Assembly (NCBI GenBank): GCA_940588625.1
Contig: CALNPU010000005.1
Span: 1 to 48,089, forward strand
Length of the DNA: 48,089 nucleotides
Direction of reading: 5' to 3'
From: an uncultured Caballeronia sp.
GTDB taxonomy: Bacteria > Pseudomonadota > Gammaproteobacteria > Burkholderiales > Burkholderiaceae
The translations under genes were made by a program, and so were the position numbers. How positions within the stretch are numbered: position 1 is the stretch's first letter; each line of letters opens with the position of its first letter. Shown here in pieces: positions 1-9,904 of this stretch. The notes beneath the pieces are model-generated. The model searched no databases, was not told the origin of the DNA, and worked only from the letters and a program-made list of their open reading frames with translations.

Positions 1-392
1 GGGCAGGCGCAGGCGACCGGACCCACGGGACCGTCCGGACGCGATATGCGATCGGATCGAACGCCCGAAGGCCGGCATCCGTGCCAAGGTCGAACACCCG
101 TTCCGAGTCCTCAAGCGGCAGTTTGGCTACACGAAGACCCCGGTATCGTGGTTTGATGAAAAACACCGCCCAGATCATGACGCTGTTTGCTCTGGGCAAT
201 CCGTGGATGGCGCGCAGAGCTTTGCGGAAAGTCTGAAACACCGGGAGGTGGAGAGGGCTCCGAGGTCTCGGCAAGCGTCGCCCGCCACGACGCAAAAGCC
301 GGACCATCGACGTCCCAACAAATTCTCAACGCCGCAACGCGCAGGAAGCAAAAGGCCCGCACTCCGAAAAACGGTTATGCAGACCTTCCCTA
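1..392 (+). mobile_element. IS5-family insertion sequence, 3' remnant
   Basis: The translation of positions 62-236 carries the C-terminal end of an IS5-type DDE transposase: a stretch reading AKVEHPFRVLKRQFGYTK, then after a one-base shift near 145 the typical end RYRGLMKNTAQIMTLFAL followed by NPWMARRALRKV and a stop at 234-236. The 5' part is off the window or decayed, and the extra C in the run of Cs near 140-146 breaks the frame, so this copy cannot make transposase. About 140 bases of non-coding element tail follow. The stretch ending near 392 (tatgcagaccttccctaa) could be the right terminal repeat, but the left end is not in the window, so this cannot be confirmed. Confidence 0.75.
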
Positions 393-421
393 ACTTTCCT
401 AATGCGAGTTAAATTTCACTA

Positions 422-1206
422 ATGTTGGATTACGCCTTGCGCGATGCACTTGGAGTGGTGGGGTAAGCCTCGGCTCGTTTGATCGCGCCGCCCGGGAACT
501 CAACGTCACGCCATCGGCCGTGTCCCAGCGGGTGAAGCTGCTGGAGGAGAAAGTTGGAAGCGTGCTGGTCAAGCGTGGTCAGCCGTGTATTGCCACGCCT
601 CCGGGCGCGCTGCTTTGCCGTCGTATAGAACTCGTGCAGCGTCTCGAAACAGAATTGGGCGGACAGATGTCGACTTTGCCGGGAATGCTCGCCGGAAAGT
701 GGCCGACGTTTCGCATGGCGGTCAATGACGACAGCGTAGGCACCTGGTTCATCAACGCCATCGCAAGCTTCTGCGCCGAACGGGAAATGCTGCTCGACCA
801 AACTGGGACGCATACGTTACCTGCCCGTTTGCTCACCGGTGTACTTTGACCGGCACTTCACCGCAGGGGTGACGCGCGGCGCCATGCGCCGCGCGTCGAC
901 TTCAGTCCGAAAGACCAGATGCAGAAGCGCTTCATACGGCGGATCATGCGTGCGGATCTCGATTCGCCAAGGCACCTGATTCCGCATGTAGCGGGTTATC
1001 TGCGCGCGTGCCTGTCCAGCATGGCGTGGGGCATGTGTCCCACGCAGATGATCGGGCCAGCGCTCGCATCCGGCGAGCTGGTTGAACTCGTGCCGGGTAC
1101 GCATATCGACATCGATCTGTATTGGCAAAGCTGGCGGTTGTCCATCGGCTGGCTCGATGACTTCAGGGCCATGCTCCAGCAGCGCGCAACCGAGTTCCTC
1201 GACTGA
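422..1206 (+). pseudogene. argP: ArgP/LysG-like LysR transcriptional regulator, broken
   Basis: The product would be a LysR-type regulator of the ArgP (IciA/LysG) group, which normally controls a basic amino-acid exporter in response to lysine or arginine. The start MLDYALRDALGVV is followed by a frameshift and stop near 464. The next frame gives the winged-helix segment SFDRAARELNVTPSAVSQR and VGSVLVKRGQPC, typical of ArgP. The effector domain runs to FCAEREMLLDQT and then jumps, with an internal deletion of some 30-40 residues around 805. After further shifts the C-terminus reads LASGELVELVPGTHIDIDLYW, ending at 1204-1206. No argO/lysE exporter lies next to it. It is a multi-lesion pseudogene and the family call is firm. 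Confidence 0.8.
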
Positions 1207-1319
1207 CATGCTCGATTGAAGAACGCAAAAGCGCGATGCAGTCAGGCCATTTATCACGTCTCCCAACCGCGAAGGGCTCGCGCCGAAGAGCCGGCGGTTT
1301 CCAAGGAGGATGGCTGACA

Positions 1320-2940
1320 TGAAAAAGCTCATCAACGACGTCTCCGGGGTCGTGCCCGACATGCTCGACGGACTTGCCGCACTCAACCCGGGCTTGTCGT
1401 TGCTGCAGGGCAGCACGATCATCGTACGCGCCGATGCCGAGGCGGCGGTAGCCGGCGAGGTCTGTCGCCCTCGACCGATGCCGCCCTCGTCGATGCCATT
1501 CGCGCCATGGCCGGTCCTGCGGGCGTCCTTCTGATCGTCAAGAACTACACGGGCGACCGCTTCAATTTCGGCCTTGCTGCGGAGATCGCGTGGGCTGAGG
1601 GCATTGCGGTGGAAATGATGATCGCGGCCGACGTCGCGCTGTCGGCACACGGCGAACACGCCGGCCGGCGCGGTCTTGCAGGAACCGTGTTCGTGCACAA
1701 GATAGCGGGTGCGGCTGCCGCTGAGGGACGGTCGCTCGGCGAAGTAGCGCAGATTGCACGCGATGCGGCGGCATCGCTTGGCACCAGCGTAGCCCTTACG
1801 CCGTGCACAGTGCCGGCGGCTGGCAAGCCGGGTTTCGAACTCGCCGACGATGAAATCGAATGGGGTCTCGGTCACGGTGAGCCCGGCGTGGAACGCGGGG
1901 CGCTCAAACCGGCGGGGCAGATTGTTGGACGCCTGCTCGCGAAGATCATCGACGATCTTGCATTGAAACCAGATGACCGCGTCGCGTTGCTCGTGAACAA
2001 TCTGGGCGGCACGCCGTCGAGCGAACTGAGCATTGTTGCGGAATCGGCGCTGCGCTACCTGCGCGAACATAAGCTTGACGTAGAGCGTGCGTAGTCGGGC
2101 ACGCTCCTGAGTGCACTCGAGATGGCTGGCATTTCCCTCACGTTATTACGCGTGGACAATCAACGGCTCGCATGGCTCGACGCGGCCGCGCAGACCTCGG
2201 CATGGCCCGCATTGAGCGGCCACGTTGCGCAGGCATCGGTCAAGCCTGCACCTGTTGCGCCGGTCACGACTAGCGGCGCCCGGCTCTCGCGGGACTCGTC
2301 GTTGAGCCGGGTTATCGAAGCGGTATGCGCATGTCTCCTCGAAGCGGAACCGGTCCTCCTGACCGAGATGCATCAGCGCGTGGGCGACGGCGATCTCGGC
2401 ATCAGCATGTCGCGCGCGGCCCGCAGCATCCTTGGCGAAATCGATACCTATCCCTCGGAGAAGACGCCGTGCGCCGTGCTGCGAACCATGTCCGGCCACC
2501 ATAAGGCGTGTGGTCGGAGGCCCATAGGGACCGCTCTACGCAGTCATGCTGTTACGTGCGGCCGCGATTATCGAACAGTCAGGCGAGTCCACCGCGAAGG
2601 ATTGGTCTGCGGCGTTCACTTCGGCTGTTGAAGGCGTGATGGCGCTGGGTGGCACGCATCCCGGCGACCGGACCATGGTCGATGCGCTGCATTCGGCCGC
2701 CGTCGCATTGCAAAGCGCGCTCGCGAAATCAAGCAGTATCTAGTAACCTATACAGACGAAGCGTTAAAAGCAGCCGTCGATGCAGCGACATCAGGCGCAG
2801 CGCAAACGGCGTCGATAACCCCACGGCTCGGACGTTCCAGTTATGTGGGTGATCGTGCGTTAGGCTTTGCCGATCCTGGTGCGCATGCGGTTGGACTGTG
2901 GCTTGCCGCGATTCGCAGCGCGCTGAACACTCAAGCTTGA
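1320..2940 (+). pseudogene. Fused dihydroxyacetone kinase (DhaK-DhaL), broken
   Basis: This was a single-chain dihydroxyacetone (glycerone) kinase with a substrate-binding DhaK domain and a nucleotide-binding DhaL domain. The start MKKLINDVSGVVPDML is intact after an AAGGAGG-type ribosome site. An internal deletion near 1440 joins ADAE to AAVAGEV and removes the family's GGGSGHEP substrate loop; a frameshift follows. DhaK continues with LLIVKNYTGDRFNFGLA and GEHAGRRGLAGTVFVHKIAG. A nonsense TAG (2092-2094) interrupts the frame. DhaL keeps the metal motif GDGDLG and GGTHPGDRTMVDAL, with frameshifts near 2500 and 2740, and the original stop survives at 2938-2940. It probably phosphorylated the product of the neighbouring sugar-acid genes. 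It cannot be functional. Confidence 0.88.
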
Positions 2941-2964
2941 GCAACTAAAAAGGAGACAATAGAA

Positions 2965-3721
2965 ATGGATCTGAATCTGCGCGGCAAGGTGGTTGGCAAG
3001 GTGGTTGTATTGACGGGCGCGAGCGTTGGCATCGGGTTCTTGTAGCGGAGGTATTTGCGGCGGAAGGCGCGAACCTGCTGCGCGTATCGCGCGGGAGTTC
3101 GGCGTGTCGGCGGTGCTGGTTGCCTGCGATGTTGCCACCACCGCGGGCGTCGACAAGATCGTCGCTGCTGCGAGCACGAATTTCGGCGGCGCCGACATCC
3201 TCTTCAACAACGCCGGCACGGCACGGGCAGCAACGAAACCATCATGGACGCGCCCGACGAGAGGTGGCAGTCGTATTGGGACCTTCATGTCATGGTGCCG
3301 TGCGCCTCGCGCGCGGTCTCGTGCCGTTGATGAAAACGCGCGGCGGTGGCGCGATCCTGAACAACGTGTCGATCTGCGCCAGCCGCTCGGCTACGAGCCC
3401 ATCTACAACGTGACGAAAGCCGCGTTAATGACGCTGTCGAAGAATCTGGCGAACAAGTGATAAAGCATTCGCGTCAACCCGATCAATGCGGAGCTTGTGC
3501 TGACACTCGACTGGATCAAGACGGCCAAGGAACTGACACGCGATTCGGGCGGCGACTGGGAAGCGCATCTGCAACATGTCGCCGACGAACACGCGTCCGT
3601 CTGCCGCTTCGCCATGCCCGCCGAACTGGCAAGCTTTATCGTCTTCCTGTGCTCGGAGCGCGCGAGCTATAGCGTGAGATCGACCTATTTCGTCGATGGC
3701 GGGATGCTGAAGACAGTGTGA
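2965..3721 (+). pseudogene. Short-chain dehydrogenase/reductase, broken
   Basis: A classical SDR oxidoreductase starting 24 bases after the DHA kinase stop, with a good AGGAGA ribosome site, so it was probably in the same transcript. The N-terminus MDLNLRGKVV is followed by a 12-base tandem duplication (2983-3006), then VVLTGASVGIG (the TGxxxGxG nucleotide motif) and a frameshift with stop near 3044. Other frames contain DILFNNAGT, the catalytic YNVTKAALMTLSKNLAN segment (YxxxK) and the C-terminal YFVDGGMLKTV before the original stop at 3719-3721. At least three frameshifts are present. The substrate is unknown; context suggests a polyol or sugar acid. Confidence 0.85.
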
Positions 3722-3736
3722 CGCGTGCTCCTGCGC

Positions 3737-4640
3737 TCAAGTGTCTTTACGGCTTACCGGCAAGTTGTTTTCCCGCCGGATCTCGCGAATGAGCGCGCTA
3801 TGGTCGAGATCGCCGTCGCCATGATCGACCATGGAAGCAGACAGCGCGTCCACAATATGCGCCACCGGCAGCGCCAACCCGAGGGACCGCGCCCGCGCCA
3901 AAGCCGTCCGCGTGTCCTTCAACTGATACTTTTCTCGGCCCCACCGGGTGCGAACGTTTCGTCGATCATGCGTTGGCCGTGCTTACGCAAAATCGGCGAA
4001 TCGGCAAAGCCGCCGGCAAGCGCTTCGATGACCTTCGCCGGGTCCGCGCCGCCACGCTCCGCAAACAATAAAGCTTCGGCCACGGCAGCAATCGTGTTTG
4101 CCACGATCAACTGATTCGCTAGCTTGGTCTGCTGTCCTGTTCCAGCAGGACCCACGCGCACCGGACGACCCATTACACCCAGCAGTTCGCGCGCTGCCTC
4201 GAAGGTGTCCGGCTCGCAGCCCGCCATGATCGCGAGCGTTGCGTCGATTACGCCTTGCTGGCCTCCCGATACCGGCGCATCGAGATAACGAAAACTACGC
4301 TCGACGCTCATTCGCGACTGTTCGACGGCTGTCTCAACGGGGATCGAACTTATCACGATCACCGCCGCACCGGGAGCAAGGGCAGCCAGAACTGCCTTGT
4401 CGTGGAATAAAACGGCGTCGCAGGTTGGACCGTCGCTCAACATGCAGATCAACACATTCGCACTTTGAGTCGCGGCTGCAGGCGTGTCGCAAACCACCGC
4501 CCCTTTTTCTGCGAGCGCGGAAGCCTTCTCCTTCGAGCGATTCCAGGCTCGCACGCAATACCTGGCCGCCAGCAGATTACGTGCCATCGGCTCGCCCATC
4601 AGGCCGATCCCCAGAAATATGAAATCACCTCGTCCTTCAT
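3737..4640 (-). pseudogene. 3-hydroxyisobutyrate-dehydrogenase family protein (LtnD/GarR-like), broken
   Basis: An NAD(P)-dependent beta-hydroxyacid dehydrogenase of the family that includes tartronate semialdehyde reductase (GarR/GlxR) and L-threonate dehydrogenase (LtnD). The natural start appears to be MKDEVIS at 4640, overlapping the stop of the upstream permease (ATGA), which points to an ancestral operon. A frameshift within the first ten codons displaces the Rossmann motif FLGIGLMGEPMARNL. The catalytic-domain motif DAPVSGGQQG and the lysine motif GQQTKLANQLIVAN are intact. A second frameshift near 3925 separates the C-terminal KDTRTALARARSLGLALP. With DenD-like and DHA-kinase remnants beside it, a role in four-carbon sugar-acid breakdown is likely, but the substrate is inferred. 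Confidence 0.82.
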
Positions 4641-5958
4641 GCGTCACCTCGTTGTTCGGTAGTCGCTATCGGCATGGTCGCCGATCCGGGGCGACGCGGC
4701 AATAGCATCGCACCCACCCCACCTGCACCGACCAGCGCGGCAATTAGCAGGAAGCACGGCGTATAGCTGCCGGTGACCGTCTTGATCAGTCCAATGCCCG
4801 CCGCCGCACCCACACCGGTGAGCACCTGACCCGGGTAGCCCAGAACGTGATCACCGCGCTATAGACCCCGATTGCAAGCAGGATGAATCCCACGATAGTC
4901 GCCAGCGGATGATCCACAACAAGCGCAATCGCAATGGACACCGCGGCCAGAAGCGCTGCGCTGGCCACGTGAACATGGCGCTCCTTGCGGTCCGACCGTC
5001 GGCTCCAATAGAACATTGCGACGCCGGCAAGCGCGTACGGGATCGCCGTGATCAGGCCGTTTTGCAGCAGTCCGAGGCAGCAGTCCGAGCTTGATCCCGA
5101 ACGACTCCTGAAACGACTGGAGCACGCTAGGGAAAAAGAAGTTCATCGTGTTCGAACCGGACGTAATGCCGAAGTAAGTCAATGCCATCGCCCAGACAAC
5201 GGGGTTTTTCAGCACCGTCCGGATCTGCGCGCCGTGGCTCATGCCTTTGCCCACGGCAAGCGGCTTGGCCGCTTCCTCGGCTGCGAGCGTACGCATGAGC
5301 CAGTTGCGTTGTTCCTCGGTGAGCCAACGCGCTTCCGATGGCCTGTCGCTCAGATAAAACCAGCAGACCACGCCCAGCAAGATTGCCGGCAGCCCTTCGA
5401 GCACATACATCAGCCACCAACCCGTCACGCCAATATGTTCGCCAAGCTCGATCAGGCTGACGCTCAGCGGAGCACCGATCACCTGGGAGATGGGCACGCT
5501 GAGATAGAAACCTGCAATTACCTGGGCCCGGTAACGCGCCGGGAACCACAGCGAGAGCAGATAAATGACGCCCGGGAAAAAGCCCGCTTCCGCGACGCCA
5601 AGCAGCGCCCGCGGCACGACGAAATGCACGGATGTTTGCAGCAGGCCCATCATGCTCACCACAATGCCCCACGTTACCATGATCCGCGTGATCCAGACAC
5701 GTGCGCCGTATCGATGCATCAGGATGTTGCTCGGTACCTCGAAATAAAATAGCCGAGAAAGAAGATGCCCGCGCCGAAACCGTACAAGGCCTGACTGATG
5801 CCGATGTCCTCGTTCATTCGCAACGCGGCGAAACCTACGTTGGTCCGGCCCAAGAAAGCAACGATAAAAAGCAGCGCCAGAAACGGGAGGAGCCGGCGGG
5901 TCACGCGACTGATCGCCTGCTTTTCTATATCTGAAACGGGCGTGGATAGTGTGCTCAT
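4637..5958 (-). pseudogene. MFS permease (anion:cation symporter type), broken
   Basis: A 12-helix major-facilitator permease resembling the ACS (phthalate/tartrate/galactonate) group. The start MSTLSTPVSDIEKQAISRV leads into a first membrane helix with the loop FLGRTNVGFAAL. A frameshift follows GYF near 5745. The next segment holds RALLGVAEAGFFPGVIYLLS and WWLMYVLEGLPAILLG. A 13-base tandem duplication (5064-5089) shifts the frame after FGIKLGLL. A later deletion around 4830 removes part of the last helices, and the end reads PIATTEQRGDA. It sits between the LtnD-like and DenD-like genes on the same strand, so it probably carried the sugar acid that those enzymes used. Confidence 0.85.
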
Positions 5959-5976
5959 GCGCTCACTCCTCGCGGG

Positions 5977-6882
5977 TCAGGCGGTGCGCGCAACGGGGAC
6001 AGCTTCGTCCTCGATATGCGCCTGCACGATGGCATCGATCAGCATGAAAACCAAGCGCGCTTGCACGCGCAGCTTCGACATGCGTCGGCCAGCTTTCCAC
6101 AATACGTTGCACCTGAGCGTCCGGCACTCAATCGATTAGCTCGGTCGCCGCCACGCCGTCCGCACGCGCCAGCGATTCCACCATGCCTGCAACACTGACC
6201 GTGAGCCCTGGCAAAGGCAGCGTGCATTCGGCGCCAATGGTGGCGTCGTCGAGATGCATCACGCGCAGCATGGCGTCGAGCGCGCGACGCGGCGACGAGA
6301 TATACACAACCGTGTGTCGGGCCTCCCGAGCATACCGCGCGCTGACCATTGAGCGGTTCGCGGATGATCGAACTGACGAAGGTTGACGCGGCTTTGTTCG
6401 GTTTGCCCGGACGAACCGTGATGGTCGGCAGGCGCAGCGTGCGGCCATCGATAAAACCTCGGCGGCTGTAGTCGGCCACCAGCAACTCGCCGATCACCTT
6501 CTGCATGCCATACGACGATTTAGGCGTGGGCGCGGTTGCGTCGGTGACGACGGGCGGAACTTCGCCGCCGAACACCGCGAAGCCGCTTGCGTAGACCAGA
6601 CGCGTACGCGTGTTGCGGGCACGCAGCGCTTCGAGCAGGTTCAGCAAACCGTACAAGTTTGCCTGCATGCCGAGATCGAAGTCGGCCCCCGCCGCCGAAC
6701 TGACGACCGCGGCGAGATGCCAGACGAGATCAACATCGCGCGTGATCTCCGCCACGGTCTCGCGGGGCGCTTCGCCTTCCAGCTGGAATGTGCCTGCATC
6801 AAGCAGGTGACGCGCAATCCGCTTGCCGATAAAACCGGTTCCCGCCGGTGATCAGGATACGCAGGGGTGAATGTGATTGCAC
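5977..6882 (-). pseudogene. denD: D-erythronate dehydrogenase-like (DenD) NAD-dependent epimerase-family protein, broken
   Basis: A member of the extended SDR (NAD-dependent epimerase/dehydratase) family closest to DenD-type D-erythronate dehydrogenases. A GTG start at 6882 with a GGAGGACGC ribosome site gives LRILITGG, then a frameshift before GFIGKRIARHLL. Part of the N-terminal domain is deleted. The middle reads DVDLVWHLAAVVSSAAGADF and LVYASGFAVFGGEVPP, with the active-site SYGMQKVIGE (YxxxK) intact. Another frameshift near 6340 divides it from RALDAMLRVMHLDDATIGAE, and the end is IDAIVQAHIEDEAVPVA. Position upstream of the MFS and LtnD-like genes on the same strand supports a tetronate pathway. 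The DenD name rests on resemblance only. Confidence 0.75.
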
Positions 6883-7060
6883 AGGAGCGTCCTCCATAGG
6901 GTGAGCGGCCCGGCGTACACCGGACCCACTCTGTCTCGTCTAAATTTTCTGGGCGGTCGAGCCGGTTTCGCCCGGTGCCGTTAAGCTGTCGTCAGACGCA
7001 AAGCATCGCGTCTCGTGAACATGTTTATAACCGCACTGCGTCGAATAAAGTGTCGCCTAC

Positions 7061-7810
7061 ATGACAGTCTCCTCAGCCTCTCAATTCACCGGGAACGGCG
7101 GCGGGCATCCCTGAACCACCGCTGATACGCTTGCCCGGCTGTGCTCGAGCGCCGGCAAAGACCCGGTGCTCGCGGCGCTGCCTCAGGAAGAAATCGACTG
7201 GATGATCGAGCGTGGGTCGGTATACGCCAACTCGACGCCGGTGACGCCATTCACAGCAAGCACGCACCTCCGATTCGCTATACGGGTGCTGTCCGGCGCG
7301 TGCGGATCAGCTCGGTATCGGTGGAAAGACGCAAGGCGATCTTCAACTACTACGGGCGCGATGAATGGTTCGGGCAGATTTGACTGATCGACGGCCGTCC
7401 GCGCACGCATGACATTCGCGCTTGCGGACCCTGCGTGCTGCTGACGCTGTCACGACGCGATATTCAGGCGTTACTCGAGAGACGTCCGGCTTTGTATCGC
7501 GAATTCGCGCTGCTGTTGTGCGCGGTGATCCGGTACTCGTTCGCGCTGGTCGAGGATCACGCGCTATTGAGTTTGTCGGCGCAGCTGGCGAAACATCTTG
7601 TGACGCTGGTGGACGCGTACGGGGTCGATCATCCGGCAGGAAGGATCATCGATCTGCATTTGCCATAGGAGGTTGAGCATGCTGCTGGGTAGCAGCCGGC
7701 AGACGATGAATCGCAAGCTTGCCGAGTGGTCACGGCTGGGGTGGATCAAGGTGCAGTACAGCCAGATCGTGGTGGTGAACCGCGAAGCGCTCGTCTAGCT
7801 TTATGAATGA
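7061..7810 (+). pseudogene. Crp/Fnr-family transcriptional regulator, broken
   Basis: A cyclic-nucleotide-binding-type regulator divergent from the sugar-acid genes and therefore probably their regulator. The start MTVSSASQFTG is followed within 20 codons by frameshifts. Later frames contain DPVLAALPQEEIDWMIERGS, AIFNYYG, WFGQI and the dimerisation helix region YREFALLLCAVIRYSFALVE. In the winged-helix part a TAG stop (7666-7668) replaces a codon after RIIDLHLP, then MLLGSSRQT (recognition helix) and KLAEWSRLGWIKVQYSQIVVV follow. A second TAG lies at 7796-7798. Several independent lesions make this a clear pseudogene. Confidence 0.8.
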
Positions 7811-8260
7811 ATGAGCGGATGTTTGCACGCAAAGCTTTGGATAACCCCTGCATAACCCAGTGAAGTCCTGTGGGCGAAACCTTGATAACTCGGGTGCTGT
7901 GCATAAAACGCCAGAAGTTATCCTTCGGCCAACTGCCAGCTCCACACTTGGTACGCAAGTTACCTGTTCGCTAGAGCGTTGATCCAAAGCAGGCTTGACC
8001 GCTTATCCACAGAAATGGTCGATGCTTGTTAAATCTTACTATGTATACATACCAATCCATTAAAAAAGGCATGGATGTGCACGGCGGATTGATGCTGCCT
8101 TCTTTATAAGCGCTGGGTCTGAATGCGATGACCGGCAGCGCAAGATGACCCTCGATGCGAACCCAACCGGCTCGCGAACTCAGACACCCTCCTGATGAAA
8201 TTTCCGTTCGCCTGAAACCGGAAGCCGGCCCACGTCATCTTCTGACAACACACTGAACCT
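7811..8260. other. Long intergenic stretch with DnaA-box-like motifs
   Basis: About 450 bases with no recognisable gene. It contains two exact matches to the DnaA-box consensus (TTATCCACA at 8003-8011; TGTGCATAA at 7898-7906, the reverse orientation) and a near match TTTGGATAA at 7836-7844. An AT-rich patch lies at about 8028-8068. Such clusters occur at replication origins but also by chance in Burkholderiaceae intergenic DNA, and no replication gene is adjacent. Confidence 0.4.
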
Positions 8261-8280
8261 CAGTAGTTAACAGTAGTTAA
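8261..8280. repeat. 10-base perfect tandem duplication
   Basis: The unit cagtagttaa occurs twice in direct succession at 8261-8270 and 8271-8280, just upstream of the binding-protein gene. The second copy runs into the proposed regulator operator. Confidence 0.9.
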
Positions 8281-8291
8281 CATATGTTGTC
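8276..8291. promoter_or_regulatory. Proposed RpiR-type operator upstream of the binding-protein gene
   Basis: The sequence gttaacatatgttgtc is a near-perfect palindrome. Read on the other strand it gives GACAACATATGTTAAC, sharing GACAACATnTGT with two sites at 11343-11363 and 12276-12294 that flank the RpiR regulator and its neighbour. A half-site GACAACA also occurs at 8244-8250. Binding by the RpiR protein is inferred from recurrence and location. Confidence 0.6.
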
Positions 8292-8368
8292 GTTTATTTT
8301 TATATGGCAACATAGTTATAGGTGCTGCGAAGCGCTATCGATAACCAATGGAAAGCCTGAGGAATGTC

Positions 8369-9254
8369 ATGAACCGGACCACATTGCTCGCAGCCGCCAT
8401 GATGGCGACTGTGTCCACGGGCGTCTTCGTGCAGGATGCTCAAACGACTTTGGCCAAGATCCAGGCATCCAATACGATTGCGATTGCAATCGGGCATCGG
8501 GAGACTTCGGTCCCCTTTTCCTACATCGATGCAAACAATGAGGTCATCAGTTTCTCGCAAGATATCTGAACAAGGTGATTGACGCGGTGAAGGCGAAGAT
8601 CAAGAAACCTGATCTCAAGGTGCGGTTTATCCCGGTTACGTCGCAGAATCGGATTGCGTTGGTGCAAAACGGCACGGTCGATCTGGAATGTGGCGTCACT
8701 ACGAACCTCAAAGCGCGTCAGACTCAGGTCACGTTTTCTGACACCTTCTTTGTCGCGACGACTCGCCTGCTGACCCGCAAGGATTCGTGCATCAAGGACT
8801 TCCCCGACCTCGCCGGCAAGACCGTTGTCACGAATCAGGGAACCACGTCCGAGCGAATTCTCCGCAAGATGAACGAGGAGAAAAAGATGAACATGCAGAT
8901 CATCAGCGCGAAGGTCGTCTGACGCTGGAAACGGGCCGGGCAGTTGCATACATGAATGATGGACGACGTGCTTCTGGCTGGAACGCGCTCGCTGACCGCT
9001 AATCCCTCCGACTATGTGCTGGTCGGCACGCCGCAGTCTTCGGAAGCCTATGGCTTCATGCTGAGAAAGGACGATCCTGAGTTCAAGAAGCTGGTGGACG
9101 CCACCATGAGCAAAATCATGAAGGGACCGGAGATCAAGACCATGTACGCCAAATGATTAATGAAGCCGGTGCCGCCGAAGAACGTCAGCTTTGATTTCCC
9201 GATGAGCGATTCCCTAAGCTGTACGCCAATCCGAACGATACCGCTTTCGAGTGA
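8369..9254 (+). pseudogene. gltI: Amino-acid ABC transporter substrate-binding protein (GltI-like), broken
   Basis: A periplasmic binding protein of the glutamate/aspartate family (SBP_bac_3). The start MNRTTLLAAAMMATVSTG is a signal peptide; the mature protein begins near QDAQTTLAKIQASNTIAIAI. A frameshift after VISFSQDI (near 8568) precedes KVIDAVKAKIKKPDLKVRF, and the ligand-pocket region VDLECGVTTNLKARQ and GKTVVTNQGTTSERIL are recognisable. A second lesion near 8920 and a third near 9155 separate the C-terminal MDDVLLAG, YGFMLRKDDPEFKKLVD and VSFDFPMSD. The stop is at 9252-9254. No permease or ATPase partner lies beside it. It is followed at once by a terminator. Confidence 0.85.
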
Positions 9255-9270
9255 ATACTCGCACCGCGTT

Positions 9271-9305
9271 AAAAAGCCACCTTCTTCCAGGAAGGTGGCT
9301 TTTTT
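9271..9305. terminator. Rho-independent terminator, likely bidirectional
   Basis: A 14-base stem (aaaaagccaccttc pairing with gaaggtggcttttt) with a six-base loop, with A-run and T-run on the two sides. It lies between the converging binding-protein gene (+) and the CMD-family gene (-) and can serve both. Confidence 0.9.
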
Positions 9306-9317
9306 ATTTGGAGCGCG

Positions 9318-9879
9318 TTATTCCGGGAACGGCAGTGTGGTCTGCCCTTCGGCGCGCATGCCGAACGTGTTCAGGGTCATGACAACCAACGCGTAGTAAC
9401 CGAGCAATCCGACCAGATTGATGATGATGACAACCACGTGCCCGAGGCTTTTGACTGCTGCGTCGAACGTCTTGTCGGAGACTCGCCTGGTTTCGTATAG
9501 CTCGGTGGCGAATTCATAGATGAGCGCGTCGTCGGCGCTATCGAATATGAGATGCTCGCCTCGTTGAACGGCGTCGGCAACCGCCTTCGGAACGCTGCAT
9601 CCAACGCGATGGGATAGTGGATAAACCACTCCCCTTGGGATTGCCAACGCGCGGCTGTGTGACGAGAATAGCCAGCTCCGACAAGCGCAGTGACAAACCC
9701 GTCTTGTATCGACAAAACGCGCCCAGCCGTTGAGCATGGTCAGCCAGTTCCGGGCTATGAATCCATCCCAGGAACGGACCGTTCAAGTTGCCGCGCGGAC
9801 CGCTCAAGATACTTTGCAGAACGGCCTTTTGCTCATCGGTAGCGTTAGCAATATCGAAATTCTGAAGGCGATTGGTCAT
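9318..9879 (-). pseudogene. Carboxymuconolactone decarboxylase (CMD) family protein, broken
   Basis: A CMD/AhpD-fold protein of about 185 residues. The start MTNRLQNFDIANATDEQK and RGNLNGPFLGWIHSPELADH are typical of this subgroup. After LSLRLSELAILVT a frameshift near 9660 leads to WQSQGEWFIHYPIAL, then another to KAVADAVQRGEHLIFD and VSDKTFDAAVKSLGHVVVI, ending MRAEGQTTLPFPE. The two-cysteine redox motif of AhpD is not seen, as is common in this subgroup. It converges with the binding-protein gene and lies downstream of the aminotransferase on the same strand, perhaps formerly co-transcribed. The catalytic role is unknown. Confidence 0.78.
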
Positions 9880-9904
9880 GGGTTGTCGAGGGTTTGATTG
9901 TTAC

